Part shown: in pieces, positions 1 to 12,574 of the stretch
Numbering within the stretch: the stretch's first letter is position 1
How the letters are laid out: each line of letters starts with the position of its first letter
NCBI RefSeq assembly: GCF_964204865.1
Contig: NC_135260.1
Coordinates: 9,920,001-9,984,000 of the forward strand
Origin: Styela clava
Lineage: Eukaryota; Chordata; Ascidiacea; Stolidobranchia; Styelidae
Length of the DNA stretch: 64,000 bases
Direction of reading: 5' to 3'
Program-made: the position numbers and the translations under genes
Notes under the pieces: model-generated
Database searches by the model: none
What the model was told of the DNA's origin: nothing
Seen by the model: the letters and a program-made list of their open reading frames with translations, nothing else

Positions 1-310
1 AGAACGAAGACGAGGAAATTGGAAAACGAAAACAAATAACATCGAAAATGTTCAAGCGAATTTTTCAAAAGAAAAAGGAACCAAAAAGGACGCAGAACAA
101 AGACGCAGAACGAAGACGCAGAACGAAGACGCAGAACGAAGACGCAGAACGAAGACGCGGAACGAAGACGAGGAAATTGGAAAACGAAAACAAATAATAT
201 CGAAAATGTTCAAGCGAATTTTTCAAAAGAAAAAGGAACCAAAAAGGACGCAGAATGAAGACGCAGAACGAAGACGCAGAACGAAGACGCACAACGAAGA
301 CGCACAACGA
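1..310. repeat. 13-bp minisatellite in a ~157-bp higher-order array
   Basis: Runs of a 13-bp unit (gacgcagaacgaa, with variants) alternate with an A-rich spacer that starts 'gaggaaattggaaaacg'. The spacer occurs at about 13-93 and again at about 170-250, so a higher-order unit of about 157 bp is repeated twice. Open frames through it are products of the repeat, not genes. It probably lies in a PIKFYVE intron, because the next PIKFYVE exon would lie to the left. Confidence 0.8.
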
Positions 311-740
311 TAGTGATATAGTTTCTAATTGAGTTGTATATCCGAGGCTAATTATACTATTTTATTGGTTTTGTGTCTTCTAGCTTAATTTAAGTGCTGT
401 TGTTGGGCTGGAGACACAAATATATTGTAACCTCACATACATACAATACACGCATGCATACACTACCGTGCATAGAGAGAATATTCACTGTGTTACACTG
501 CCATTTATTTACTGTGGAACTTTTAACCTGATTGTGGAATTTTACTGGACTGTGACTTGTATATGCTGTAAATATACCTTCATTACAAGTTCTTTCATAC
601 AAGTTGGATGTGTTTATGTGTGCGTTACTACTGTGTCGAGAGTTAGCTACGGAAGTAGATTGACAAGACAGCCCAATAAGCAGAAATAGGACCTGTAGAA
701 CCTCTAACTCTACAATCTTTTTAAAACAACAAACACGTCT

Positions 741-960
741 TTCGCTCCGAACAAGGCCTGTACATGCGCCACCGATATCTAATGATACGCAAGAAGTTAA
801 TATTTAGAGAAGTACTGGAATCCTTCTGGTTCATCACTGTCTACCAAATTTATTATACCTTGGGTAAGGAAGCTAATACAAGATTTGAACTCGAGATGTG
901 TTACTTGCGATGCCAAAACAGATGAGTCTGATATCGCTAGGCCATCATGCCTGAAATCTT
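741..960 (-). repeat. Degenerate tRNA-like SINE copy
   Basis: This stretch resembles the better preserved SINE at 7775-8025. Both share 'gctccg' near one end, the phrase 'cttctgg...ctaccaa' and the box-B-like 'tttgaactcgag'. It is more diverged than the other copy. It lies in a PIKFYVE intron or beyond the last visible exon. Confidence 0.45.
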
Positions 961-1085
961 TTCAAATGATTTTCAATTTGATTTAACTAAATTCTGTGAA
1001 CAAGCCAATTACCGGTACCAAACAACCAATATGTGACGACTTTTAAACAATGCAGTAGTACAGATAGGAAAAATTTAATCGTTAC

Positions 1086-4000
1086 CTAAATCTGTGATCT
1101 CGAAATTCCATGCCTTGTTTTTCATCGTTAATTTTTCTCCAAAGTGAATGCAATTGACTTGAATCTTTTACTAAATCGTTTGTAACGTCTGTTTCAAGAA
1201 TTGTTGAAGTTGACATATCCGGTGTTGCATCAAATATATACACAGGGGGTTTCTAAAATAATACAACACCTGTCATAAGGAGAAAGGAAAACTCGAATAA
1301 TATAAAATAATTCAGGGTGGTTAGAATATATTTTTCATGTATGAAAAACTGTATATTTGAACCTGGCAGGAGAGTAGTCAGGAATTTTCAAAGGGGGGAG
1401 GGCTTTCTAAAATTTCTAATTGTCAAGCTGGACCGTAACAGCTAGCAAAGCGGGTTTTCAGGCAGGAGTCTTAAAGGGATAAAGGGCGTTCCAAGCTACG
1501 AAAAATTGATATATATGATACAGAAAAATGCTTTTTGTTTTTTTACATTTTAAAAGGGGGGAGATTCTGACCCGCATTTTTGTTATCAACTCTGCCATGG
1601 TTCAGAAAAAGAACAAAAATTTGGGAAATTTGCCAACTTCAAATGATATTTAAAGATACAGTAGTGAGTTATTATCAATGATTGGAAACAATGTGCTGTG
1701 GCTACTTCAATAATAATTCAAGAACGCACTGGACATCCATATTATATCTATACAATGACCAGTTATATGAAAATGTGCAGTTGCACTTAATTTATTAAAA
1801 TGCTGATATGGAAGGTTCCTGAACAGAATGGATACTGCTTTGCAATATTTTCAGAAGAAGTAATGCTCATAATTATTGCACCAGTAATGTATGAATGAAG
1901 AATCAGTCTAAATTCACAAAATTAGTGTAATGTTCATCATTTTTGTGCTGTGTATTTTAAAAACTCAATCTATCATTGAACATGAATAACATTCATAAAC
2001 CATCCAAATATTTTCGACAAATATTTATTTGATGCTGACTGTTCAATTAATTATAAAGCATTTTACATATTTGATCCGAACAATGCTACTGTTATTAGTA
2101 GTTACTAATGTATGCAATTGATCACATCTGAATTGAGGTGTTCGGCATATTGCACTCAATTCTAACAACCACTACACTGCTGTGTCCAAATCATCATTAT
2201 TGAGGCTACTCAATATTACATACATACTCTGGATAGGATTTACAATTAGGGTTGCCACTTCTGGATACATTTTTTTTCGAATCGAATCTCGAATCAAAAC
2301 TTTTCGAATCGAATCTTTCCGAATCTGATTCCATTAAGCTTTTTTTTTATTACATGCGTCAAAAAAGCTCAAATCTAGAAGAAAAAAATTTGAAAATGGA
2401 ATAGGCTATATAGCAAGGATGATAAGGGTTTTTCAGTGAATAAGCCACACTTATTTTCATCATGATAAAAAAGATGTAGGTCATAGATATCACTAATAAA
2501 TGCATTGATGAAAAACTTGCTGTTGCAACTTATCTGTGAGTCTTACAATACTGAGTTATTGTGTTATACTTGTATCGGGGCTGAGGCAATTTGATGGAAT
2601 TCATATGAGAAAATAAGCAGGGAACAGTTGTACTGTTATGTCGTAAACACAGTAACAGCACTGCTTTTCCTTGTCCCACACCAGTATATGTGACCGTTGT
2701 ATTTCCCTTCTTGTTATATTGAATTAAGGCCGGCCTTATTACCGATTCTTTATCTTCAAAATCTTAGTACAATATTTTATATTTATGCTAGCAGCATAGA
2801 GTAATACGACAAAAACATTCTAATTGCATCTGAATTACTATAAATGGGAAATGCTTACAAGAATATGATTGAAGACGATAAAATTAACCACGATTAAATT
2901 AAATTCGATAAAAACAATCGTTCATCCGACTACGATTGCGAACAAAAATTTCCATAAATATTAGAGAAAGTATTATTTGTGGCTAACAGCGTTATTGGCT
3001 AACTCGGGCTTCATTATTAATGTGGACTACGTATAATTTCGTAATTCATAAAGTCCAAATGTGCATAATGAACGCCGCGCTGACGAGCGATAATTGGTTG
3101 CCGCTTTATCTCGATCGGACATGGTCGCTGGGGCTAAGACGACATTCGCACAGTATGCTCGGTCTGGTATGAAATCTGCCACGTGTTGATGTAAAACAGT
3201 GCACAAGTTGCCATTCCTCAAGTATTATTTACTCCCACCTGTCCGTTATGACATTTGCTCGAAATAATTCGAAATGTTTTATTCGCTTGTATCGCGCTAA
3301 CAAAATTAAAAGTAAATACTACTTTTTTTTGTAACAGCTGAAAAAAGACGTGTATGTACTATTACATTATGTCCCCCTGATTTCGTTTACCGCCACTCGA
3401 GTGGAAGCCTGACAAACGCAAACAAAATAAATATATATTTTAGGATGAGAAACAAGATTGTCAATTAACATTGCCGGCCGATGAACTCATTCAGTAATAG
3501 TTCTCTTCAAATGTACGCAAAATATTGCTCTCAGAACAAAGTTTAAATTAAATTTCAATCAAAATTAAACATTATCTAGACGTCGGTGGCCGATTCTTTA
3601 TCCAATCATGCCAGGGCGTACAATAACTTAGTCGCAGCGCAGGTGTGCTGTTGAAAATTTTCATCAAAATTGTCACGAATTTTCAGGTATACGATCCATT
3701 TAAATTCGCGCATAATGGAAACTTCGGCTATTTAGTGGAAAACTGAACTCGCAGTTTGCTGGTAATTACGCCACACATCATCTCGAGTGATGCGTAAAAG
3801 AGTGTGTTGTGTCGAACTTGAAACAAATGACGGCAGACAAGTAAAAAAGTCAATCACGAAAAATTCATTTTCATTTATCTACGTCCCGTAATTTGTTGCT
3901 ATTTGGAGTGCCGCATAAACGCATTCGGCAGTTTTAACGCCACCGAAAACAACGATTAACAAATGTTCAATGTTTTTCTTTCGGTCCCGTAATTTGGTGT

Positions 4001-7000
4001 TATTTGGAGTGCCGCATGAACACACACTCTGGCAGATTTTAAGCCGCCGAAAACGACGATTTAACAAACGTTCAATGTTTTTTTTTTCGCTAAATCGCTC
4101 TCTTTTTCCGAATCGCGTAAATCTGATTCGAATCGATCCGGAAAAGATGCGATTCGAATCGATCCGATTCGTAAATCCAAAAGTGGCATCCCTATTTACA
4201 ATCATTGAAAATAGCCTTCATTTGATTTACACAAGGGATGAAAATGAATAAAATATCATACCCTGCCTATTAATTCCCTTCCTGGTGATACAGCACTTGA
4301 ATGTGGAAGAAATGCATCAAATCTTGAGAATCCTTGGTCATCTGAGATAGAAGGAAGATCGTACCGTAAAGTAGTTGATGGTTGAGTATTTCTTCTTAAA
4401 CTATTATTGCTGTAAACAGAAAATTCATCTAAGGGTGTATTTTCAACAAAATAACGATGCAAAAATAAAGAAATATTCCAACAAAATAGGATAGAATTTT
4501 CAAAAGCAAGATTGGACAAGTAGAAACTAAGGAAAGACTTTTCCAGACCTCTATCTGATCATAATAGAGCTAATCTGAACAGCCATATTTTGCAACAAAA
4601 TCGTAAAAAAATGGCAAATTTTACTGATCTCACTACGAAAATGGCAACCTTAAAAATAATTGATGGTAATTCTTGACGAAAGTGTTTTCTGTATACCACT
4701 GATATCAATTTTTTAAACTAACTAATAGGGACATTCCTTATGAGTATGTAAAAAAGTCAATTCTTTATTTGTGTGGAGTGTTTTCCTGAAATTTTTTAAC
4801 TGCAATGCCAACAAAATTGGGCCAAGTGCCAGTTCAGATAATAAGCCTTTTCTTTGAGAGTGCATTACGTTTACCATATGAACGAATTGACCCATTTGTA
4901 GTGACTTTTAGAGTGATGGATTGATAATTCAACCTTTTGAACTTGAAAAAGTGTGAATTGACCTCATTATCACGTACAGCATGTTCTAGAATTGTTATCA
5001 GGTGATAACAAGATAAGATTAGGATATTAACACGAACAAAGTACTGGTTAATAAAAATCGACAAAGATAAGGTAATTATCACAAAATGATATATTATGTA
5101 TAACCATAAAACGAAAAAAAACAAATATGCCTAACTTAGTATTCTGAATACATTCTCTTTTTGAATACGAAACATCAATTATATTCTGAAACGGGTCTGT
5201 TCCACAAGAGAAATCCTTCGAGACAATTTTAAACGTAGAAATTGAATTTGGTTATGCAGAATAACTGAGATAAACATTGTTTTAATTACGGTAGTATTCT
5301 TTATTTCATTCAGTCAGAACTTGACTAATTTTTTTGTCCATTATAAAATAATAAAAGCCCAAAAAAGAATTTCAAAAGAAAATATTTTAAATTATTCCTA
5401 AAATCGAGAATATTCAAATATAACCAATTTTAAATGTTGGAATCATTTGGACATCCCTGTTTAACGAATATTAATAATATTTCATGTCATATACAGTATT
5501 CAACTGAAAAAATTCTCCAACTGAAATACGTCACTCAGGGAACCCCTACAGTACTCAAATTTCACATTAGAAGCAAACTGACACCAGTACCAGACCAATA
5601 AATAAGTTTCATCACAATGTGACATTTTATCATTATTATTGTTCTTAACACCAGTGGGAATTGAGTCAGCGTATACTTGGAAAACATAGTTACAATTAAA
5701 TTATCAACTTGTGGATATTACTCATCAAACACAGGTTAAATGCAAGGTTCTACCTCATTCATAGTAAGTACAGCTTACCTGTGGCTGTGTGAATGTAAAA
5801 TATTCTGTGGATTTCCGCCCATTGAAATGTTATTTCCGAATGATAGGAGACTGTCGCTCTAAATGTAACATATAACTTATATATGGGGACGGCCAGAAAA
5901 TTTACATCAATCATATTGAAGAATTTAAATTTTTCATAAATCAAAAATTGAAATTAGAGTTTCTTTGCGCAATAAGTGAAATTCGGCATAATAGCTTTGA
6001 AGCATAATGGATACATTTACATTATAAAAAATTAAAATAATTGTAAAGGCCAAATTTTAGAATACCAAATATGACGATATGGATGATATGATATAAAAAA
6101 ATATGAATAGGTAAAAGTTGACAAAACAAAACAGAAGTGTATTTACTAATATGGAGGTAACTAATTTTGTCCGCCTACTTTACATCAAGTTGTTAAAAGG
6201 AACTTAAACATATGGGCAGAGGGTATATTCACTTAGCTAACACAGAAAGTCCCCAAACTTGTAATAGAACTAAAATAAGGAGAATCGGAATCAAATTATG
6301 GCCTAACCCTAACCTGGTACACCATAAAAGCGCCAAGAGCTACTGAGGCTAAAAACAATCAGAATATAGACTTGAGCTTTAGTAAACAACGATTGCCACG
6401 AAACTTGAAGCAGTTCACGCCAATACGATCAAGAAAACAGCTTAGAGGAAGTACTTACAGTTATTAATGAAGAATCAACTGCTGAATCCTCTGCAAGGCC
6501 ATCTTTTGCTGGTGTAATGGAAGAACGTCCTACTGTATTGACTGCAGACTTTGGTGTGTTACCTTCAGCATACATCAAGACCAGCTTGCAACAATAAGTG
6601 CAAGATCGCAACATTCCTGAAGTAGGTCGAAGATGTTGGTAAAGAATATATATTATTATTAAAGGGATATGCAGAATCAAGATTTTGAGAATTTTATCGT
6701 AAGATTTGCATTTGAGGGTTCCAATCAGGGATGGTTGAAACAGGATAGCTTACTATTTAGAAGATATTGTAAAATAATATTATTGAATATGGAATATTCA
6801 GTTTATTCCAAATTGGGTCTTGTTCAACATATAACACAGAAGTACAATGTATATACAATGAGTTTTAACTTGAAAATACAACAGATAAGATTAAGATGAA
6901 CAATGATTTGATTCATATTTTACAGTTTTCAAAATCAAGTTAAGGCACGCCTTGAGACTTTAAATGCTCAGAATGATCATTTTCCAAATGAAAAAATTCA

Positions 7001-10000
7001 GAATTATTTCTAAAGTCAAGTAATATTAAATATACCTAATTTTGATTGATTCGAATATTTGATATGTTTTGGAATTACCTGATTGCAAGGAAAGCATTCT
7101 ACAAATTCAGTGAGATTAAATAACTGTTTTTTTTTCTTACAAAATTTGTAATATGATTGATTATTATAAATAATTATGCATGGAATATTTGTTAAATTCT
7201 ACAAATTTGCTTCACCAAAATTTTGTCGAGAGTGATGATTTAAAAATTAAAATCTATCCTAATGATCAAAATGGAGAAAAAAACTAATGTCAGACAGAGT
7301 ATGTGACATTCATAAGTTAGATATTAAACAAGTCACAAATTTGAGATTTAAACTCATGCCCCAATAATCATAGACGTCTATGTATGTGATGACTATAATC
7401 AATAGTTATAATCAATAGGTAAAAAAATATATGCAAATATGGGACATGAGTATGGATGTCATAAAAAATCAATAGCTATCCAAACATCAAAATGGGTCTC
7501 TGAAGTACTCCATCGAGATGATATAATAAACATAGTGCAATACAGCAATTTATAAATATCTGATATCTGATGATTTATGCCATTTCGCATGACAATGTAC
7601 ACTTACTATAGCAAAATATCCATTTAAATACTTGATAAATTAATAATATTATCCGAAAAAAGCAGAAATAGGTATTATCACAGAGTACGCAAAAGAAATT
7701 TTCCAATACCTCTCTAATCCTAAACTTTAGCAGTACTAACTAAATTAGTTAAATACACAGTTTAAATTGTTTTTATGCAACAAATTTATACATCATTCGC
7801 TCCGTATAAGGTTCTGCACAAGCAGCCACTCATATTCAAGTTGCTATTTTATTTGAAGGACCAGAATCTTTCGGGCTCGGCATTATCTACCCAATTTGTC
7901 CCCCCCAGGGATGAAATGGTAGTCATGGAATTTGAACTCGAGATTTTAACCTGCGGTTTTATCTTAGTTGGGACTAACGCTTTAACCGCTAGGCCACCAG
8001 CCCAAAGTGTTAATAGAAGCTATAAATAATCACAACTCCCGATTCCATAAATAACTAACCTGGATGTCCCATGATCTTGCCAGATATAAGTTGATTACAA
8101 CATCGACTACAAAATATTTGACCACATATTCTACAATGATGTCGACGTCTGAAAGTTGTGAATTTCTCCCCACATTCGTAACATTCATGACACTGCTCAT
8201 CGGGCATCCAATATTGTCGCAATTCAACAGCACTAGGTATAGGTGATGTATCACCAGTTGCATCACTATTTTCCAACTGTTAAATAGAAATAATGGTCTA
8301 AATCGTGGCCTCTAACTAAATTCCAGAGGCAATTTATACAGTAACTAGAGTCAGACATCAGAACTTGACAAAGTCGTGTTTTCTCAACATGGTTTGTCCG
8401 AAAATCTATGTCGCCACTTATCGCAAGATGTAACTTTATTATATGTGTGCTTTTTTATGAACTGTTCAACAGAAAATGAACTCACATCCCCATTTTCACT
8501 GCCTTGTGGTCCCTTCATTAATTTAGGAAAATCTTTCAGCATAGAAGATATAGAACGTAGTCTTAATTCTACCTCACTGCCAGGATCGCGAGGAAGAGAT
8601 GCAGCTCGTATTCTTCTTTTTGTACCCTGAAATTGGAGGTAAATTAAAAATAGAGACCGGTACTCCTGCAGTATCTGAATCAAGATGGCGGACACCGGAA
8701 CGTAGTATGAGTACCAGGTTAGGGTTAGGCCACAATTTCAGGTACATAAACTTCGGGAGTCACTTGGCTAGTCCCCGAACTCGTAATAAAACTGAAACAA
8801 GGCAAATTAGAATAAAATTATGGTCTAATTGCCATCTTGGTTCACATACTACGGGGGTACCAAAAAATATATATATTTTAGCACTAAATACTTGATTCTG
8901 TGCATGAGCACAAACCCATGATTTACGACTCAAAATTTATTTTGGTGGAAAAAGTACATACAAAATTTTACTTTGTTGTATTGTTAGGAAAACTATTTGT
9001 TAGTTACTTTTACTATTTTGCGAATCGTTCAGGAAGTAGATAAACCTAGACCACAGGAAGAGGTATTATGTTAGAAATGCATTTGATAATATTATATTAT
9101 ATACAGGCCCAACATACCTGCTTCGGTTTCTCTAAATCCAATACATTTGGGCGAACTGTTGTTTTTCCTTCCTTTCTTTCAGGTTTTTCTTTCAGAGATT
9201 TTTGATCTATATGATGAATATGATGAATAAGAAAATAAAAATATAGAATGAAGGGAAATTGAAAACCTTTGGACAGTTGGACAGTACGAGAAATAAACAT
9301 AGCAATCAATTCAGGGACATCCAATATATTGAAAGTTGATAAGTGCTGGTACGATCAAATTGACAATATTTCAAATATTGATATTCTATAATGACCAAAA
9401 ATTGAATTTAAATCATCTCTAAGAATTGATTTTAGTAATTAAGAATCAAATAGATTGCAGAAAAGATCTCAAATTATGTATTCAATCAAGTTATAATACA
9501 ACAAATTGTTGTCTCAAATTTGACAGGAATATATCAATGAATTCGTGGATTGATTCCATCAATATTCCTGTAATATTTCATTGTAACTATTGGGTGAGTC
9601 GACAATGTAGGGCCAACACCAGGTATGAAATCGAACTTTCAGTTAAATCAGTAAAAAAAATTCTTCCCTTTTGGAAACATTTTTTTAAATTTCTGAAGCT
9701 AATTTCAATGCAAAGAATGTTTTGATATATTGATGTTCAAGTTTGATATGCCTATACAGGACTAAAAACATATATTTTAAAACGATAGATGGAATGGTAT
9801 TATTTTATCTAGTAGCGACGAGTCAAAGTTTGGTAGACAAAAATTGGTATTCTTGTATGAGGGAACTGAAGACAAATCATTGGGGGGAACAAGACTCAAA
9901 ATTTAGGCCAAGTTGGGAGCTAGAGCCTATAAGCATCCCTGTTTTCAATCCTATCCACACAAGCACTACAACATCATAAAACGATTGTCACCTTTTTTCA

Positions 10001-10118
10001 AACTGAAGAAATTGAAAACAAATGATAGAACGTTTGAAGAATTCTGTTGGTTTTCATCTTTTGGAGGACCAAAATATGTCAACTTCCCTGGATCCGATCC
10101 ATCTTCAGAGGAACGCAT
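1086..10118 (-). CDS. PIKFYVE: PIKfyve (1-phosphatidylinositol 3-phosphate 5-kinase), N-terminal part
   Basis: PIKfyve converts PtdIns3P to PtdIns(3,5)P2 on endosomes. Eight coding exons, in order of transcription: 9992-10118 (ATG at 10118), 9118-9206, 8486-8626, 8060-8276, 6459-6616, 5779-5858, 4262-4409, 1086-1252. All have GT/AG ends and compatible phases, giving 375 codons plus 2 nt. Exon 4 starts the FYVE zinc finger (about residues 142-210) with WMPD, RRRHHCR and paired cysteines. Exon 5 completes it (SCTYC). The last exon ends in [20 protein letters not shown], the beginning of the DEP domain (about residue 357), as in animal PIKfyve. The rest of DEP, the TCP1-like chaperonin region and the lipid kinase domain lie left of the window. 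The acidic start of exon 1 and its 'FNFFSLKK' stretch match the N-terminus of vertebrate PIKfyve. The introns carry several transposons. Identity is secure; the assignment of exons 6 and 7 rests on phase and position. Confidence 0.9.
1366..1605. mobile_element. Degenerate hAT-like non-autonomous element (family also at 45582-45822)
   Basis: It aligns by eye with 45582-45822. Shared blocks are 'aatttctaattg', 'gctagc', 'caagctacgaaaaa', 'gaaaaatgctttttg' and 'ttacattttaa', followed by a G-rich end. Termini are poorly preserved here. It lies in or next to a PIKFYVE intron. Confidence 0.5.
2247..4194. mobile_element. hAT-type non-autonomous DNA transposon with 8-bp TSD
   Basis: The element is bounded by imperfect terminal inverted repeats: TAGGGTTGCCACTTCTGGAT on the left and the complement of TAGGGATGCCACTTTTGGAT on the right. 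It is flanked by an exact 8-bp duplication, TTTACAAT, at 2239-2246 and 4195-4202. Inside the ends lie clusters of 'gaatcgaatc'. A tandem pair of about 100 bp (about 3886-3985 and 3986-4085, each with 'tttggagtgccgcat') sits near the right end. I see no transposase frame in its 1948 bp. It is inserted in the PIKFYVE intron between the exons at 4262-4409 and 1086-1252. Confidence 0.8.
6131..6341. mobile_element. Decayed copy of MITE family 1
   Basis: The interior matches the copy at 39130-39342: 'gaggtaactaattttgt', 'ggtatattcactt', 'agctaacacagaaagtcc' and 'aatcaaattatggcctaac'. The termini are eroded and no target duplication can be read. It is in a PIKFYVE intron. Confidence 0.5.
7775..8025 (-). 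repeat. tRNA-derived SINE
   Basis: Read on the minus strand it begins GGTGGCCTAGCGGTTAAAGC, close to the tRNA A box TGGCNNAGTGG. About 50 bases later comes CTCGAGTTCAAATTCC, close to the B box GGTTCGAATCC. A unique body follows, ending near 7775. It is too degenerate to be a functional tRNA gene. It lies just downstream of the FYVE exon of PIKFYVE, in the intron. Confidence 0.6.
8660..8861. mobile_element. MITE family 1 copy beside a PIKFYVE splice acceptor
   Basis: Inverted ends are GGTACTCCTGCAGTATCTGA, then the shared block 'caagatggcggaca', and on the right the complement of GGTACCCCCGTAGTATGTGA. The interior holds 'ggttagggttagg' and 'gggagtcacttggctagtcc', as in the copies at 21146 and 47634. 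No clear target duplication. Its left end is about 33 bp upstream of the acceptor of the PIKFYVE exon 8486-8626. Confidence 0.7.
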
Positions 10119-12330
10119 CCTCCTTTTTATGATCCAGATAATTCAACTTATCATATCCTCTTTTATTATTAAATTCACTATAAAATCAGTGTTAATTTTC
10201 TAAACAAAAAATGAAAACAATTTATTCAGCGTCTTTTATTATGATTTTTATAAACATAGGACTGCAAACAAAAACACAAGCAAAATGTAAAATATGCAAC
10301 AAACTCTGAAGTGATTTTTTCAACAATTAATGAAAGCATTTACTAGGATTAACTAAATATCACATTTTATCAATGAATAGAAAATAAGAAATACTGTAAA
10401 ATATCACAGCTTAATATGGAGATAGTGACAACAAAAGTGTTTTTAACTAAGACCGGGAAGACGGAGCTAGGGCTTGAATGCTTGTTGATGCCGGAACCAA
10501 GCTTAACATAATTTATGAAACATGAGCCGAAGTATCAAAAATTTTAAGGGCTTCAGCTCCTAACCATTTAATTATAATTTTACTATATAATTTTCTAATA
10601 AAATTTTCATACCTAAAAAATATCAATGGCTATGAAATCAGAACCAAGCTCAGTATAAAAATGACGCTCCGATGAATATAATTTGGCTCCGAAGCTGTAA
10701 CGCAGAGGCTGTTGTGATTTCAAATCACCTCTCCAGCGCTGCTAATTTGTGTATAATATCTTATGTGGCATGTAGGCAGAATTACAAGACTAAAGGGTCC
10801 CTTACTTAGATGTGAAAAGATAGGTTGGTTGTACTACAGGGTGTTAAAAAAGTTACGCAAAATTAAGGTAAAACCTTTTTATCATGGACTCATAGCACCG
10901 CTAAAAATGTAACTATTAAAAAACGTCAGTCGTAAATTGTTTAAATGGCATTTCACCATAATTCAATACTGTTCAAAGATGTCAGTCGTTAAATGTTTTA
11001 AAGAGGAATTTCATCTTAACTTCTGGTAACTTTGTGTTACTTTTTTACCACCCTGTATTGTATAGTATAAATATCATTAGTGGAAAATTTATTTCTGAAA
11101 CAGCAATTTCCGATATAACTCATTTCGATTTTGTTTTATCAAAATATTTCGAGCATTCTATGTTCTATCATATTTATCACCCTTGTCAAATCATGATGAA
11201 ATTATACCTCTTATTGAATTTTTGATTACAATTCCTGATATAATGGATATAACATAAGTGTTTGCACATATAATACAGTGTAAATAAATGATACAGTAAA
11301 CAATACAAAATAGAGTTACATGGCAAAATAGGATGATGATAATAAACAAGGTCTCATTAAATATATTTACTTGGAAGCAAGCATCAACCAAGTGTTAAAA
11401 TACAATTTATTAAGGAAAAAACAGTAGTGGCAAGAGTAGTATCGAAGTCACATTTTCACAATTTCATTCCGAAAATTTAGTGTATCATCTCATTGCAATA
11501 TATCAGCAAATTATAATCCTATACATAATGTTACCATTAAATTCAGAAAATACTTTTTACAAATATACAAGTGTGACATCAACCCTACTTAACCCAGGTC
11601 AAAAGTTGACTTTAATGCAATAAACAACCCACCAGGGCTTAAACTTGAGATCCCTAAGAGGACTTAAACCTGAGATCTATAAGATTATAACATAGCAATC
11701 ATGCTCACAAAGTATGTGTATGTTGACAATGAAGAATTTAATGGTTGAAGGTATGATGTACAGTTTAATGACATTATCGATCAATTCACAGACATCAACA
11801 GGAAATAAGAAAAAAGAAGAAACAAAGAGCAGGTAGTTTATCAGAGAAGAAAGTTGGCAACAACACAAAGAAACTGTCAGTCTGGAGCGTTCATAACACC
11901 TCCGGGAATAAATTAATTACTGTTTTATTAGCGGAAGACTGAGAATATCATAAAGATCGTATATGACCTTCATAATGTTGGGATGAATATAGCACCATTG
12001 CATACCTTGCAGTTCATAAATGCCTTTGGCAATTGAAGAATGTATTAAATCAGCTGACACGAAAACTATTGCCGCAGTCAATTTCATATGCAATATTTCA
12101 AACTGTTATTGAAAGATTGCAATGAAATATGGAATTGTTGGTGTAATGCACAAGATATATGCATGTTTGGGTTGTGGCTTGCAATCTACATCCAGCAGCG
12201 GTATAACCACTAGTCATCACTAGGGCTGGGTATACCAAATTGAATTAGAAATTCTCGAATTGAAACGAACAAGAATTTTGAATTGCCGCCATCTTGTTTT
12301 TTTGTCCGTCGAGGTGAATCCCTTCATTAA
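10119..12330. other. Intergenic region between PIKFYVE and the MAP3K gene
   Basis: This separates the PIKFYVE start codon from the 3' end of the MAP3K gene. Apart from the mariner-like MITE at 10837-11055 I see no supportable gene. A 'ctagggctgggtatacc' motif at about 12230 looks like the terminus of another hAT-like element, but no partner end was found. Confidence 0.5.
10837..11055. mobile_element. Tc1/mariner-like MITE
   Basis: The 219-bp element is flanked by TA on both sides. It has inverted ends CAGGGTGTTAAAAAAGTTAC and the complement of CAGGGTGGTAAAAAAGTAAC. The interior contains a direct repeat of 'gtcagtcgt(t)aaatg' followed by 'aatttcat'. No coding capacity. TA duplication and ends of this type are typical of the Tc1/mariner superfamily. 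Confidence 0.7.
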
Positions 12331-12336
12331 TTTATT
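12331..12336 (-). terminator. Candidate polyadenylation signal of the MAP3K gene
   Basis: AATAAA on the minus strand, about 240 bases beyond the stop codon of the kinase gene. The position is plausible but not proven. Confidence 0.4.
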
Positions 12337-12574
12337 GAAGCTTTTTCGTAATCAAGGGACTGGTCTATACAAAATGAGCTATCTAGAATTTCCAAACATC
12401 ATTGAAGAAATAGGTAAACTGCAAACATAGCAGAAAACATTAATACTATGAGATTTGATAATAAGTAAACATGAGAACAATTAACGAAAAATTCAATACT
12501 GAAAAGAGATCCTCCATTTTCAATAGCTTTATGACGTCATAATCCAAAAATTGAAGTATCACAAATGAGAAAAA

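Noticed and set aside
65-307. 80-codon minus-strand frame
   Set aside because: It is a by-product of the 13-bp minisatellite; the peptide repeats with the DNA.
3970-4251. Overlapping frames on both strands
   Set aside because: They fall in the tandem pair and terminus of the hAT element and have no protein features.
7900-8020. tRNA gene
   Set aside because: A- and B-box-like sequences exist, but spacing and stems do not support a functional tRNA; a SINE explains them better.
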